From Symbiodinium natans (lineage: Eukaryota > Sar > Dinophyceae > Suessiales > Symbiodiniaceae), in NCBI GenBank assembly GCA_905221605.1, contig CAJNDS010001657.1, positions 335,644 through 399,643 of the forward strand: DNA of 64,000 nucleotides, written 5' to 3'. Position 1 is the first letter of the stretch, and every line of letters starts with the position of its first letter. This document shows positions 33,801 through 44,648 of this stretch, piece by piece. The notes under the pieces were generated by a model. That model did not search any database, was not told where the DNA came from, and worked only from the letters and a program-made list of their open reading frames with translations. A program made the translations under genes and the position numbers.

Positions 33801-34427
33801 TCATGAGGGGTGGCATTCCTCCGTGATACAGGCAAGCGACACGCACAGCTGGTTGCCGCACCGCATCTTGAATGGCTTCTTTGGCAGTTTCATCCACCTG
33901 TCGAAGCCCTCATCACTGGCAAACAAGAAGATCAGTACCCGGCTGACGTACGTTACGGAGGCCTCCCTGCCACCCGGCTTCGCCATCTTGATGGTGGCGT
34001 GCTTGGTGTGCTTCACCTCTCCGACCTCTCCATGCCAAAGGCAGCACTGGTCCTTGAGGATGGGGTCCGACGTCTTGTCTGTAGCGCGTGCCAGGGTTTC
34101 CAGCACAGCAGACAAATTCTGTTCCTCACCCCGATAGAAGCTGTGCGCACGGGAATGTAGTTGCTTGTCCCAGGTGTCAACACTTTGTTTGACTTCAGCC
34201 TCCGAGCGCGACTGAAAAGCAGGCTTGGACGGCTTAGACGGCGCCTCCTGCGCCTGCTCCTTTGGCTGCTGTTGCTGCTTGGGCGGCTTGGGATCTGGTT
34301 GCTCTGCTTTTGCTGGAGGCTGGCTGCTCACTCCTGCCTTGTCGTTCTTTAGGCGAGCCTTTGCTTGACGCCAGCCGATAAGACAAAGGGCGCCTGCGAG
34401 GCAGGGCAGGCACGGATGATCCAGCAT
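33801..34427 (-). CDS. uncharacterised protein with a His-Me finger-like Cys pattern
   Basis: ATG at 34427 opens 208 codons without an intron. Residues ~4-18 (HPCLPCLAGALCLIG) are hydrophobic and could be a signal anchor. Residues ~30-75 are Pro/Gln/Lys-rich (PKPPKQQQQPKEQAQEAP). The C-terminal half reads DQCCLWHGEV ... VTYVSRVLIFLFA ... PFKMRCGNQLCVSLACI. This spacing of Cys pairs around CGNxLCVxLxxI resembles the zinc-binding loop of HNH/His-Me finger proteins, but the NP-H motif and a clear catalytic His are not seen. Third codon positions are G/C-rich. The end may be a splice site rather than the stop. Function is not assigned. Confidence 0.6.
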   Translation of the reverse strand: MLDHPCLPCLAGALCLIGWRQAKARLKNDKAGVSSQPPAKAEQPDPKPPKQQQQPKEQAQEAPSKPSKPAFQSRSEAEVKQSVDTWDKQLHSRAHSFYRGEEQNLSAVLETLARATDKTSDPILKDQCCLWHGEVGEVKHTKHATIKMAKPGGREASVTYVSRVLIFLFASDEGFDRWMKLPKKPFKMRCGNQLCVSLACITEECHPS

Positions 34428-36347
34428 CCTCCCTGTGCTTGGAGCCTTTGCTGTCACACTATGGGCGGCTGCAAGGCAATGGCCGTAGAAGCGCTAGGTG
34501 CAACAAGATACAACCGTGGCAACAGACTTATGATGCTGGCAATGCCCCGTAGCAGCAACAGATGATGCAGAGACTTTCAGAGCATTTCATATATCTATCT
34601 AAACTACCAAATTATCAACATATCTTGTGGCAGCCTCAGTGAAGGGTTGAGGGTTAATGGCTGCAGCAACTGAAGCGGTGCCAACGTCTGCAGCATTCAT
34701 CGGCTGTCATGCAAAAAAACCCTCGTCCCCGCCCCCCCCCCTCCCACTACACTACATAGACGTTCTAAACAAACCCAAGACCTGAAAGAGGAACGATAGG
34801 GCTAAGGGCGCTCGAAGCACATCCATCCACATCCCTGCGCATAAACCAGCTGGACTCGAGAAAGTGCACACCACTAAGCCCCAAACCTGGGAAACCTGGA
34901 TCCTAAAAGCAGCATGGCGTGGGGACTTGAGGCAAAGGAGGTTGTTTTCCGGTTAGGGTACTATTTGGTAGAAGAGTCTGGGGCATTGGGTATAGAATCA
35001 GAGGCCATGGCACCAATGTGGCCAGCTGCATGCGGCCAGCCGAAGACCTGCACGAGATCCCCAGGTTCAAGGTTGCCATGGGGAGATCCTCAACCCTCAA
35101 TGCCAGGTTCCGGTGTAGAAGGCTGCCAGACGCATCTCGATTTGAGGGATACTCAGATTGTCCCCATTTTCTCGCGCCAGCCTGTGAACACAAATGCCAG
35201 CGCCGTTGCGGTTCGTATACTTCAGTGAGCCCCTTGTTGATTCGAAGTCTCCAGCTGGAAAGCTGGTCAACCAGCCCTCAACCGCGCATATTAGGGCCCA
35301 TAGAAATACGTCGCGAACTAGACTTTGCTCGCGGTGAAAATGAAGCATAAGGCCGTGAGGCCGACTGCCAGCCCCACGCCAGCTTGCCAGAGTACTTGCT
35401 ATTCATCAAAGGATTCAGTGACCTGCTGGCCGGCAGTGCCTCCTGTTCAGTGGCCATGCTTGCTACAAGGTATCTCTGTCAACCCGGGCAACTTCCGTTT
35501 CGACTGAGACAACTGCCCTAACACAGTCTGACACATAGACCCTTCATTGGACGAGCGCTTCCACCACCCTCTCCACGCTACCGCCGAAGGCGATCAGGAG
35601 GCTCCGCAGCTCCTCCGTGGTGGATGCAGTTTTGGACTCAGGGCTTGAGGCTTTGGGGATGCGCCGGAAACGATTTCCCGCACCGCTTGCAGAATCTTCT
35701 CAGGTGCCTATACACTGGCCGACATGCCCCCTGCTTCACGCAGCTTCTGGCGGTGCTCTCATTGGATGTGACGGCACACCACCATCTCAGACGATCTAGG
35801 TGAAGTCGACGCTTAAGCAGGCGCAAGGCTTCTTCCATTCAAAGTAGCTTTGCCAAGCGCAACTCAGTTTGAGGGCTCGAGGTTCTATTGAAAGGGTTGC
35901 AAGCACGCAGGGCCATCACCTTCAACCTACCTAAACTCGAAACTAGGTGCTGAGTCTTGGCTGAACTCCTCCACATCGACCGTGAAGCCCTGATCCTGAA
36001 GTTGGGCAATCTGCTCAGCGTAGGTCGGGGGCGCCTGGCGAGGCAAGTACTGGGACTTGGGCCTAGGGTCGGTGGGTTTGTAGGGTGTAGGATTTAAGGC
36101 CTTCAGGCTAAAAAGATTTTACGTAAAGGTTGTACAGAGATAGCAAATCCAAGTTGAGGGCCCCTAGCCCTAGACCTAAACCCCACAAGTCGGGCTCTGG
36201 ACAGCTGCATTAGTTACATTATGATCTAAGTTGTAGTCTCTACATGACGCTACTCCAACCCTAGACCCTGAGCCCTGAAAATCCCGAAGCCTGAGGAAAG
36301 TGTTCTGGTGTTAGGATCGTAGAGCTTAGGTCTCCATAACCCCATAC
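34428..36347. other. gene-poor stretch with weak exon signals
   Basis: A plus frame about 35018-35100 (ASCMRPAEDLHEIPRFKVAM) and minus frames at 35838-35780 (MEEALRLLKRRLHL) and about 35690-35640 (KILQAVREIVSGA) look like exon pieces. No family and no consistent borders. Confidence 0.35.
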
Positions 36348-36634
36348 CTGAACATCGCCTTGTCGAGGCTGCGGCACACAACTTTTTTTTTTCGTGTAGC
36401 AATAAGACCGCTCAACAGCACAAAGTACGATCCCTCCCCGAACTCGCCTCGACACCTGGCGCTTGCTCCCAACTCGACGCGGCCGTGCTGCAGTTCGCTG
36501 AGCTGAGTGACCTCGGGCTTCAGGTCTATAGGGAGCCACTTCGAAGTAGCACCATGGGCGGGAACTGTACCCCACACTGCCCCACACTGAAGCTGATCTG
36601 CTTGTCTTCTTGCGAGTTCGATAAACTTCTGTTT
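36348..36634 (-). CDS. probable exon, unknown protein
   Basis: Acceptor AACTTCAG|AAA and strong GT donor TTCAG|GTATGG enclose 95 codons: KQKFIELARRQADQLQ, then ELQHGRVELGASARCRGEF, GEGSYFVLLSGLI and KVVCRSLDKAMF. GEGSYFVLLSGLI resembles the core of cyclic-nucleotide-binding folds (GDxFYVLLSGxV), but nothing else of that domain is clear, so I do not assign it. Confidence 0.4.
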
Positions 36635-37142
36635 CTGAAGTTGCCATGGCTTCAGCATGGGACAACATTGTGTTGGGTATGTGGCCACTGCTCGTATCCA
36701 CACATTTGCTATGCCGTAATCCTCGCACGCGGAAGGTAAGTAACCGTGACCCCGTAGAAACTATGCGCGACTTCTCAATTGTTCCAAGGATACCAGGCGA
36801 GAGGACACGACTGACCTGCCGACGCCTCGGGCCGTAGGTCTGTAGCATAAAGCACCAGTACCCCACCTCGGTCCTCCCATGTCCTCCTCAACGCCCTGTG
36901 CGCTGATTGCTTTGTTTGGCACTTTTGTGCTGCCCCCCCCCTCTTCCCCACTCCCCGTCCTTCTCACCTCTACCCGGACACGGTCGGTTGTCCTTGCTTG
37001 CTGAGTGCCTGGTCTATACATGAGCTGACCCCCCAAAGAAAATGATTGCCGGCTGAGGCGGGTTTAGATGGGCAGCTTGGCTTTCCACGTTTAAACCCTG
37101 TCGTGGAGCGTCGGTCGACGATGAGATCTGATCGACGGCAAC

Positions 37143-37235
37143 GAAGCCCGATCGACGAGGAGCATAGCACTGCAGGTATGCAGAGATTCGGCCGGGGCAC
37201 TCCGCATGCCGCATGAAGGCCAAGATGTCCTTCGC
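37143..37235 (-). CDS. probable exon, unknown protein
   Basis: Thirty-one codons, phase 0 at both ends, acceptor CGATGCAG|GCG and GT donor TTC|GTTGCC: AKDILAFMRHAECPGRI, then SAYLQCYAPRRSGF. Strong G/C at third positions. The family is not recognised. Confidence 0.5.
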
Positions 37236-37898
37236 CTGCATCGCACGCTTTCAGGACCAAGCTTTCACTGCCAATGCCCCGACGGCTGTAGTATACCCAT
37301 TGTGTTTGCGAGCGACGCATGGACAGCTTCTAGAGTATGCGGGGAGGAAAAGAGTACGACCAGGAGCAGCCGTAACATGGGGTAGCTGCACAGGCAGATA
37401 CAGGCAGTATGCCCATAGCATCTTGTGGCGGTGGCTAGTAGGCAATAGTAGAGATACAAGCTGGAGTCTGAAGTGCAATCAGTGGTCGTACTCGAAAGCA
37501 CGCGCAGAGGTGGTATGCAGAAATCTCAGAGGTCATCACGGCTGCTACAGAGGGATCCTTGTCATTGTGTCGTAGGCTGTGTCAAAATGCATAGGACGAT
37601 GTTAAGACACCAGGAGTAACCCTACAGACAGAGTTTCCTGAAAGTCCTGACTCGAATCCGCCATTCACGGTATTGTTCTCAGACTTCGAAAGCCGAAAGC
37701 CCCTAGTCCTACACTCCTTTCCAGTCCGCCTGATCACCCGGGAGGTGATAGCGGGCAATGAAATCCCTGGCCACCTCCGCCGGTTGGAGCGTAAACAAAG
37801 AGGCCTCTAAACCCTTGTGGCCCTGGACCCTGAAGCCTCCTCAGACTGCATGGCGCCACAGGACCGGCCCAGGACTTATTGACGGTGAGTAAAACTGC

Positions 37899-38024
37899 AC
37901 TGCGCTGCAAGCACTCTGAACATCTCGAGATGCCAAATCGACTGAACAGAGCGGTCCAGAGCGATGCCTGCTCCCGATCGTCGGCTGCAGTCCATGAGAT
38001 CTGGAGGTTGCGACCGTCGTCCAC
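37899..38024 (-). CDS. probable exon, unknown protein
   Basis: Acceptor GGGAACAG|GTG and GC donor AGT|GCAGTT enclose 42 codons in phase 0: VDDGRNLQISWTAADDREQ, then SLWTALFSRFGISRCSECLQ. It may belong to the same gene as the exon at 37235-37143. Confidence 0.45.
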
Positions 38025-38049
38025 CTGTTCCCGTTTTCGACAAAGCTGA

Positions 38050-39597
38050 GAGTAAACTCAAAAGATGTGTGGCATTCGGACCCCAGCCCTTGAAAGCCGC
38101 CGAGCCGCGACCCCAGAATCCCTTAGAGCCCCAAACACACTGCAGAGACTCCCCAGTTTGAGTGCTGGCGCGTGGTCCTGAGGGGAACTCTAGTGGGCTT
38201 CATCAGCCTCCGTCGAGCTTCTGAGCAACCGGGCAGCCCCGAAGCAAATTCTTAACTGGCCTGGCCTCGACAGGGAAGGCGTATCGGGCGTGGTTTGGCT
38301 CTTCCTCCGAGCTCCGATTTACGGATGTCTCAGAATTTGCCAGGGGCAGGATTCACGAAGGTTCAAGGGAGTTAAAGCTTAGGCTTGGGAGGGTCTAACT
38401 AGCCGAGCCCTTCAAAACACGGGGAGTGATCAATGAAGCAGGATTCACAACAAGAGGTTCTCCAGCCATCAACACGAAGAGATCATCGGATCAACAATGC
38501 AGGATGAGTTTTGGGTTTTTGGCGGATTGGATAAGAGTGTTCTGCACGCTCTGCTTCTCGTCTTCTGCCTCCCTGCATCCCTGCCTTCCTGCCTTCCTGA
38601 CTTCCTGCCTTCCAGCCCCTCTTTCCGTATCGCACGGCGCAATGGTCCCTGTTTTTGCAAGCCCTTGTTTTCATTTTGTTGGCACTGTTGTCTTTTGTCT
38701 TGTCGATGCCTCTTGAAATGAGAGCATTACGCACGCTCTGTTTCTCGTCCTTCCTGCTTTCTTTCCTCATCACACTACATAATGATCCCTGTTGTTGCAA
38801 GCCCCTTGTTCTTTATTGAAACTTTCGTCTTTTGTCTTGTCGATGCCTTCTGAAATGCTGGAGCTCTACACAAAACCACGAATCCCAAGCCGAGAACCTC
38901 TAAAACCCAACACGCAGTAAAATTTGGGCCTAAAAGCAAGAAACAAAGAGTTACAAGCCCCAGTTTAAGGAGCCATTAACGAGAAAGAAAACTTCCCTCA
39001 ACAACCCGAGGTCCTTCACGGCCTTCGGCTCGTTCTCGGTCGGCTTCACCTCTGCCACAGGAACGGGTGTGGCAGCGGCAGGCTCCTGGTGCTGGAAGAT
39101 TTAGGGGTTTTCGAGTTTGGGTTTTGGGGGTTGTGCTTCGAGTGCTTGTGTGTTTCAGGGCCGGGTACGACCATGTGCGTGCAAAAGGTCGTTGGTGCAT
39201 GCTCACGAAGCTTTGACCAGCATTTTACAGGAATTCAGTCACGTTTGCAAGGATGTTCAGGACCATGTGACTGTTTGGAGTGGTGGGATGCACTATTAAG
39301 TCAAGTCTGTCGAAAGAATATTTCGCCTTGAGAATGAATTGCAGGGCCTCTCTGTGCCTTTATTCATATAAACTCGTTCCTCCGGGACCGGCCACAGAAG
39401 GACGAAATCAGCAACTCTTAAATCCACCCTTCGGCGGCCTCTTTGGCCGGTGTTTCAACTTCCATGTTCTCCATCGGAGGGGCAGAAGGCTCGTCCTTGC
39501 AGAGGGGCATTGGCGCAGGAGATGAGTTGAGGGGTTCGGGGTTAGACTGTTAGATGCGGGGTCGGTGCAGGGTGGAGGGCTCAGGGCATTCCCCGTC
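38050..39597. other. no gene supported
   Basis: A CCTT/CCTG-rich low-complexity tract at 38565-38625 and a near-duplicate phrase (TTTGTCTTGTCGATGCCT at 38693 and 38831). No convincing coding frame. Confidence 0.45.
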
Positions 39598-40077
39598 TCA
39601 ATCCGTTGAGTGGAGACTCGAAGACACTCCTCGATGTTGGCTCAAAAGCTCATTAGAATCGTTTCGTATGGCAAGGAAGTATTGATTCCCTTTCTTGTCC
39701 ATGTATCTAGCGCAGGCCATTCTTCGAGACACTGGTCGTCTCTGCCAAGAAAGCAAAGTCACTAAGGGATCCGACGCGTTTGTAGGCCATTGACCGCCCT
39801 GTCCTACACCAGGCAGGAGGAAGAACACCTCGGACGACCCTCGAAACATTTCAGCGTTTTGACGTTCTGGAGATCGAGTCCTGGAGCCGATTGTCTTCCT
39901 GTCACTTGCTTTGTATAGAAGGGTGCAGAAATTCTCTCGAGACACTTGAGGTTTCTGCCCCAAACCAAAGAAGAAGCTATGATCCAGAGATCCATCGACA
40001 GTGCATACATTAGAGTATAGCCTACCAGGGCTCAAAGAGCAAACCCTACATACGAGAAGAGGAGAGAGCATCGGCAT
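39598..40077 (-). CDS. hypothetical ORF, 159 codons
   Basis: An ATG at 40077 opens a frame with ordinary composition (DHSFFFGLGQKPQVSRENF, then RRMACARYMDKKGNQYFLAI and NDSNELLSQHRG). Third codon positions are not G/C-rich, unlike the esterase exons, so it could be a different class of gene, an old mobile-element remnant or chance. The family is not recognised. Confidence 0.35.
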   Translation of the reverse strand: MPMLSPLLVCRVCSLSPGRLYSNVCTVDGSLDHSFFFGLGQKPQVSRENFCTLLYKASDRKTIGSRTRSPERQNAEMFRGSSEVFFLLPGVGQGGQWPTNASDPLVTLLSWQRRPVSRRMACARYMDKKGNQYFLAIRNDSNELLSQHRGVSSSLHSTD

Positions 40078-40395
40078 CAACAGAAGTCTGAAGTCCCAAC
40101 TCTGGGACCAACAGACGTCTCAAGTCCCAACTCTGCGAGAGCATGCGCAAGCTTCCCTGACCAGGGCCTGGGCAGGGGGAGCAGATGCCGCAGGAGGCTC
40201 GGAGCTGTGGGGCTCGGTGTGCGCGGGCGGCGTGCCTGGGCTTCTCAGGGCTGAAGGATTTCATCAAAAACTATCAAAAACTCAGAGCCTCAGGAGAGTG
40301 TCAGGGCTTCTGGAGGCAACAGTCGTGCCATGTCGTGCTCGAACTGCTGGACGTATGCACAGAGTCTTTGTTGTTCGAGGTTGAGGCGTGCAGGT

Positions 40396-41405
40396 TCATT
40401 CAGTGTCTCTGGAGTGTTCGAAAGATGCTGAATCATTAGATGTGCAGGACGAGCTGCCTTGGCTCGCAGGGCAGCCCTTGCCCTTGCCGCAGCCCTTGCC
40501 CATGCCCTTGCCCAAACCCTTACCCAGGCCACCGAGCAACCCGGCCAAACCGGCCCATGGGTTTTCCGAGCCCATGCCGCCGGGGCTCTTGGGGCTCTCG
40601 CCCTTGCCGCCGAACAAGTTTGCGAGCCCCGCCCAGGGATTTGCAGCACCGGGGTTCTGGCCAGCCTGACCACCGAACAAACCCGCAAGGCCCGCCAAAT
40701 GATTCTCCTGACCGTGTTGCGCACCCTTGCATCCCTTGCCAAGCCCACCCAGCAGCCCGGCCAGGTCGGCCAGAGGGTTTGCATTCCCGGCCGTGCTGCC
40801 CTCCGTGGTTTTGGTGTCACTGCCTGCGTTGCTCGCGTCGGTGCCGGCACCAAGATGCTGTCGGAGAAGGCCGGCCAACGGGTGCTGGCTGAGGCCCTGC
40901 ATCAAGCCGGGGATGCCGGGACAGACGCCGGGAGGGATGCCAGGAATGCCAGGGATGTGAGGGGGGATGCCAGGGATAGGTGCGCCGGGCATGCCGGGAA
41001 TGCCAGCGGTGGGCATGCCGGGAATGCCAGCGGTGCCAGAAGCGCCAGGCATGCCGGGAATGTCAGCGGTGCCAGAGGTGCCGGGCATGCCGGGAATGCC
41101 AGCGTGCCAGGGCATGCCACCCATCTTTCCCTTGCAAGCACCTTTTCCGAAACAATTACCATGGCCCTGCATGTTCCAAGGATTCCACGTCTGACCGGAC
41201 ACAAGGTTGCCGAGGCTGACCGGAAAAAGCCCGGACAAAATGCACTCGAAGTCGTGCACTGAGCACTCTGCCCCATGGATGCCGCGCTTGCGTGCGTAGC
41301 AGGTGCCACAAAGGTCATAATTGGGGCAGCTCGTGCATTTGAACCGTGGACCCTTCAGCGGCTCGGCGTCACAGCCGTCGCAGATGACCTGGTGCGTGAG
41401 AACGC
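40396..41405 (-). CDS. last exon of a ZZ zinc-finger protein with GIPGMPG and NPWAGLAGLLGG repeats
   Basis: The exon opens after a pyrimidine-rich acceptor (CTCCTTGGCAG|GC) and codes ~336 residues to a stop at 40396. It starts with a ZZ zinc finger: VICDGC, FKCTSCPNYDLCGTCYARK, then HGAECSVHDF, with three CxxC pairs and two His in the usual order. ZZ domains bind protein tails and occur in p62/NBR1, dystrophin and E3 ligases. Then comes a collagen-like stretch of GIPGMPG units (about residues 104-165), then four copies of a ~20-residue motif (NPLADLAGLLGGLGKG, NHLAGLAGLFGG, NPWAGLANLFGGKG, NPWAGLAGLLGGLGKG), and a tail of GKG repeats, CPASQ and a Ser-rich end. No partner is evident nearby. 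A donor at 42280 upstream is in the right phase to join this exon. Confidence 0.8.
40960..41115. repeat. coding minisatellite (GIPGMPG units)
   Basis: Repeats of GGCATGCCGGGAATGCCAGC and shorter variants, in frame, coding the collagen-like stretch of the ZZ protein. Near-identical DNA copies point to recent slippage or expansion. Confidence 0.9.
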
Positions 41406-42279
41406 CTGCCAAGGAGTACAGTCACCATACATCAGAGTGGATAACGGTAGCTATAGCTGCCATATCATGCGAGATTCCGGCGCAACCGTGCTGAACCTGT
41501 AGACTGCTTTGTCAATGACCCTTGTCACATGGTGCCTTCGAGCATGCCCCACGAATCCATCGTCTCCAGGTGCTGGATCAGCTCACAGTGCCGCGACGCA
41601 AAGAATGCGGTCAAGAGCCTGGGCCCATGTGCAACAATGCAACAGGTGCAGTGCAGCAGCTGTTGCTCCAGCGGTGTTGGCCCACTGGGTTTCCGGGGTA
41701 CCAAAACAGGCGGATGCCTATATAAGCCCTAGTGAAGATTGTTCCAAAGCACCGAGTCACTTCACCTGATCTTCGAAAGGTAGCAAGTCGAGGCCGGTCA
41801 CCAGCGCAAGCCTGGGCTTCGAAATGTTCGGTCCCTTCTGGAGCCTTTGAGGGTTTCGAGAGGAATAGGAAGGCTCTACTGGCTCTTCTAACTCTACAGT
41901 GCCGAGAGTAAGATATCTCAATCATATCTCAATCAGAATTTCTGGATTTGGGCTCAAGGGCGCTGAGGTTGAGCCTGCGGGTTTATCGCCAAGGCCTGAA
42001 ATACAACAACAGCTGCAAAGGTGTCGAGAATTTGGGACAGAATCAGCATTGCCAACGAGTGAAAAAATAGCGTGTGCAGTATGCAGCATATCTAAACCAT
42101 TCATGATAGATGTTACACATATTTTTTAAGAAACATTCAATTTAGGAGTAGCAATTTGGTTCTTAAGCCATTTAAGTAATCATAGTTTATTTACAAGCAT
42201 GTTTCAATTGCACTTGAGGTTCGTTGACACCTGCAATGCAATTTTTTCGCAAGAAGGCCCTGTGCTGGGACGTAAGAAC

Positions 42280-42545
42280 GCCGCGAAATCCCGCTGTTGT
42301 CCACAAAGCCCAGGGACACCAGCTGCCCGGCCGTGTCAGGCGTCGCCTCAGCCAGGAAGGACTCCAGGACGGGCACCACATGCTCGAGGCCGGCGGGGGG
42401 CAGGAGGTCGCCTCGGCTGCGCAAAGTGAACCGCACACTACACCCCCAAACAGTAACATCCTGGCGGTCTTCGTGGCGACCAACAATCGGTGTCACCCTC
42501 GGCCCGGGCATTTTGAAGGTCGTGATTTCCCCAGCTTTGTCTATG
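42280..42545 (-). CDS. probable exon of the ZZ-protein gene
   Basis: Open minus frame GEITTFKMPGPRVTPIVGR ... DVTVWGCSVRFTLRSRGD ... EHVVPVLESFLAEATPD ... LVSLGFVDNSGIS, then a GT donor (CGGC|GTTCTT) whose split codon completes in frame with the ZZ exon start at 41405. The 5' border is not certain, with AG candidates at about 42545-42560. The protein segment is not recognised. Confidence 0.5.
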
Positions 42546-42804
42546 GGCCCTTGCATGACTTAAGCAGCGCAAGGTAATCGCGTGCGGTCGCGTGAAATCC
42601 GACAGTTGCACGAAAGCAAGTTGAGCCCTGGAAATCCCGAACCCCGAAACTGCTAGTAAGCTCCAGAGATGTGGCCAGGATGCGAAGGTCGTGCAGGGAG
42701 TCCTTGAGCGGCAAATGGCTGACGGCCGTGCCTCACTTTCAAAGAAAGAGAGGGGGGAGGGAGGGTCTGAGGCCCCTCTCATCCCTCCGGATCTCACTGT
42801 CTAC

Positions 42805-42885
42805 CCTTTTTACGAATGTGACGGGCGAGGCGCACAGCCACTGGCCGACCTCGGCCGGCTCGCGCTCTTCCACCAAAGCCATGGC
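42805..42885 (-). CDS. probable exon, ZZ-gene chain
   Basis: Twenty-seven codons, phase 0 at both ends: AMALVEEREPAEVGQWLC, then ASPVTFVKR. The acceptor follows a long C/T tract and a triple AG (CAAGAGAG|GCC); the donor is GT (AAAAGG|GTAGAC). Confidence 0.55.
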
Positions 42886-42919
42886 CTCTCTTGTAAGCAG
42901 GGAAAGGAAGAGAGGGGGC

Positions 42920-42976
42920 TCTCTTCCTCTTCCTCTCTCTCTCTCTCCCTCTCTTCCTTCCTTCCTTCCTTCAAGC
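42920..42976. repeat. C/T-rich microsatellite tract
   Basis: CTCTTCCTC, (CT)n and (CCTT)n on the plus strand. It lies upstream of the minus-strand exon 42885-42805. A second pyrimidine-rich tract on the minus strand (42735-42775) precedes another possible exon. Confidence 0.85.
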
Positions 42977-43186
42977 GAATGTGATCCGCCCGAAGGGAGA
43001 TGTTTCAGATCGGGCACAGCCTCAGCTACCGGTGATTCTCTGAACTACCCTAGACACCGCCCCACCTGTGGCATGTGGCAGACCACTACACCTGAGCTGG
43101 CAAGGCATAGCCCTATGGCGGCCTCACAGCTGTTCGGATAAAGAACATCACTACCCTGAACCCCACAGCAGCATCTCACGTGCAAC

Positions 43187-43246
43187 CTGAGCACTGGCCA
43201 GAACCGTGGGAGACAGGATCTTGCCGATCGTCGTTGGGCTGGTGGC
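43187..43246 (-). CDS. probable exon, ZZ-gene chain
   Basis: Twenty codons, phase 0 at both ends, acceptor CTTGGCAG|GCC, donor GCTCAG|GTTGCA: ATSPTTIGKILSPTVLASAQ. Phase-compatible with both neighbours. Confidence 0.5.
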
Positions 43247-43738
43247 CTGCCAAGTCTCCAGTGCAAGGAATGAAGATGGTGAACTGGGATGTTTTTCAAA
43301 CTGGAGTCGTTACATGAAAATTCGATTGCCCGTGCACTTTGGCAGTAATGCTAGCCAGACAAGCGGCTGTCTGCTATGTGACCTTCAGATGCTAAGCTCG
43401 GATACCCAAAGGCTTTCCAACAGTCAGAGTTTTTTACAAAACTGAAGACGACAGATCAGAACCAGAAAGGACCAGAATTATCGAAGCCGGGTGCGTGACC
43501 GCGCATAAACACACGAGAAGGGGCCTCTCGAGTGCGATGTCCCAATACACTACCGTACGATACTACGAGTCATGGACTTCAGGCGTTCCGGCACTGTCAG
43601 GTTACCTACGTTGACTCAGTTGACTCCCAACCTCACCTAAGGCCCCCAACCCTACATTCACTGCCCTTGGTCCGAAACGTTGCGCGCCCCCAAACTCCCC
43701 AACCCTACATCAGAAGGGAAAAAACAACAACTTCCAGC

Positions 43739-43867
43739 CTTCGGCTCCTCCTCCCGGGTCTCCTCCCGGGTCTCCTCCTTTGTCTCCTCCGGCTCTTTGG
43801 GGCCCATGTCCTGCGCAGCTGGACTGCTAGCAAGTAGGGCTAAGGCCGAGGGATCAGGGACTGGCTT
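43739..43867 (-). CDS. probable exon, acidic repeats, ZZ-gene chain
   Basis: Forty-three codons, phase 0 at both ends, acceptor CTTGCGGAG|AAG and GC donor CCGAAG|GCTGGA: KPVPDPSALALLASSPAAQ, then a charged run MGPKEPEETKEETREETREE. The EETR units come from a short DNA repeat. Confidence 0.5.
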
Positions 43868-44106
43868 CTCCGCAAGAAGGAGTTGTCTTGTGCCCCAGCC
43901 CATCGCATTCCGAACTCCTCAAGTTGATGTAGTAGAGGCTTTCATGGAGGGGCACATCTATAGACATCTTGGGAGGCTTCAGGCCCGTAGAACTCAAGCC
44001 TCAAGCAAGCCGCATGGTCATCTAAAATACGTGCACGGAAACTACGGGAAGCCTCGAGACACAATGGACCAAAACATCCCCAGACCTTTAGTCAGAACTC
44101 CAAACC

Positions 44107-44187
44107 CTCAATCCGCTCCTCATCCACGGAGGAGTCGGCTGCCGGCGCAGCGATAACTTCCAGGCCGGAGTCCTTCAGAGTGCAGGG
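44107..44187 (-). CDS. probable exon related to 44720-44649
   Basis: Acceptor CGACCATCAG|CCC, then PCTLKDSGLEVIAAPAADSS and VDEERIE. The 3' border is uncertain (GA or GT options). The core SGLEVIAAPA resembles SDLEIISVAPA of the exon at 44720-44649. Confidence 0.4.
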
Positions 44188-44385
44188 CTGATGGTCGGAA
44201 AAGCTGCGTCGGCTGACAAGCACATGCCTTCGGTTTAGGGCTTTTTTCTGAGTTTGCGATCGTTTGCGAGTATCCCCGAAGTCACGACCGCCAACTCCAG
44301 ACCTCAATGCCACCCTACGCCTTGCCTGCGCGGACTCCTTCACGAGACCCACAAACCTAAATGCGCTTGCTTAGGTGGGAGCTGC

Positions 44386-44427
44386 GTTGAGCACGCCAAG
44401 CGCACCGTCCTCCACTTCCATGTGCTC
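44386..44427 (-). CDS. probable small exon, ZZ-gene chain
   Basis: Acceptor GCCCCACAG|GAG and GC donor AAC|GCAGCT enclose EHMEVEDGALGVLN, phase 0 at both ends. Confidence 0.4.
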
Positions 44428-44648
44428 CTGTGGGGCCTGGCGCAGGTCTCCGTGCCAAAGTAGGTGGTCCGGGCCGTGAGAAAGTATTCCGACGTCAGCA
44501 TGCTCAAGCAGCTGTTTTGTGCAGCATCATCAGGATTCTTGGGCGAGTTGCTGCTACTATCGGCAGAATGTACTGCGAATGGCGCAACCTCGGCTTTTTC
44601 CCGCAACCTCAATCCCCTCAGCCCAACACGTGCAAGCAACACATCCAC

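Noticed and set aside
36261-36866. 201-codon minus-strand frame
   Set aside because: The overlapping frame at 36634-36348 has better composition and a strong GTATGG donor; both cannot be coding.
39630-39650. TTGGCTCAAAAG, resembling the dinoflagellate spliced-leader 3' end
   Set aside because: Only a 9-base match followed by mismatches, and not upstream of a supported gene.
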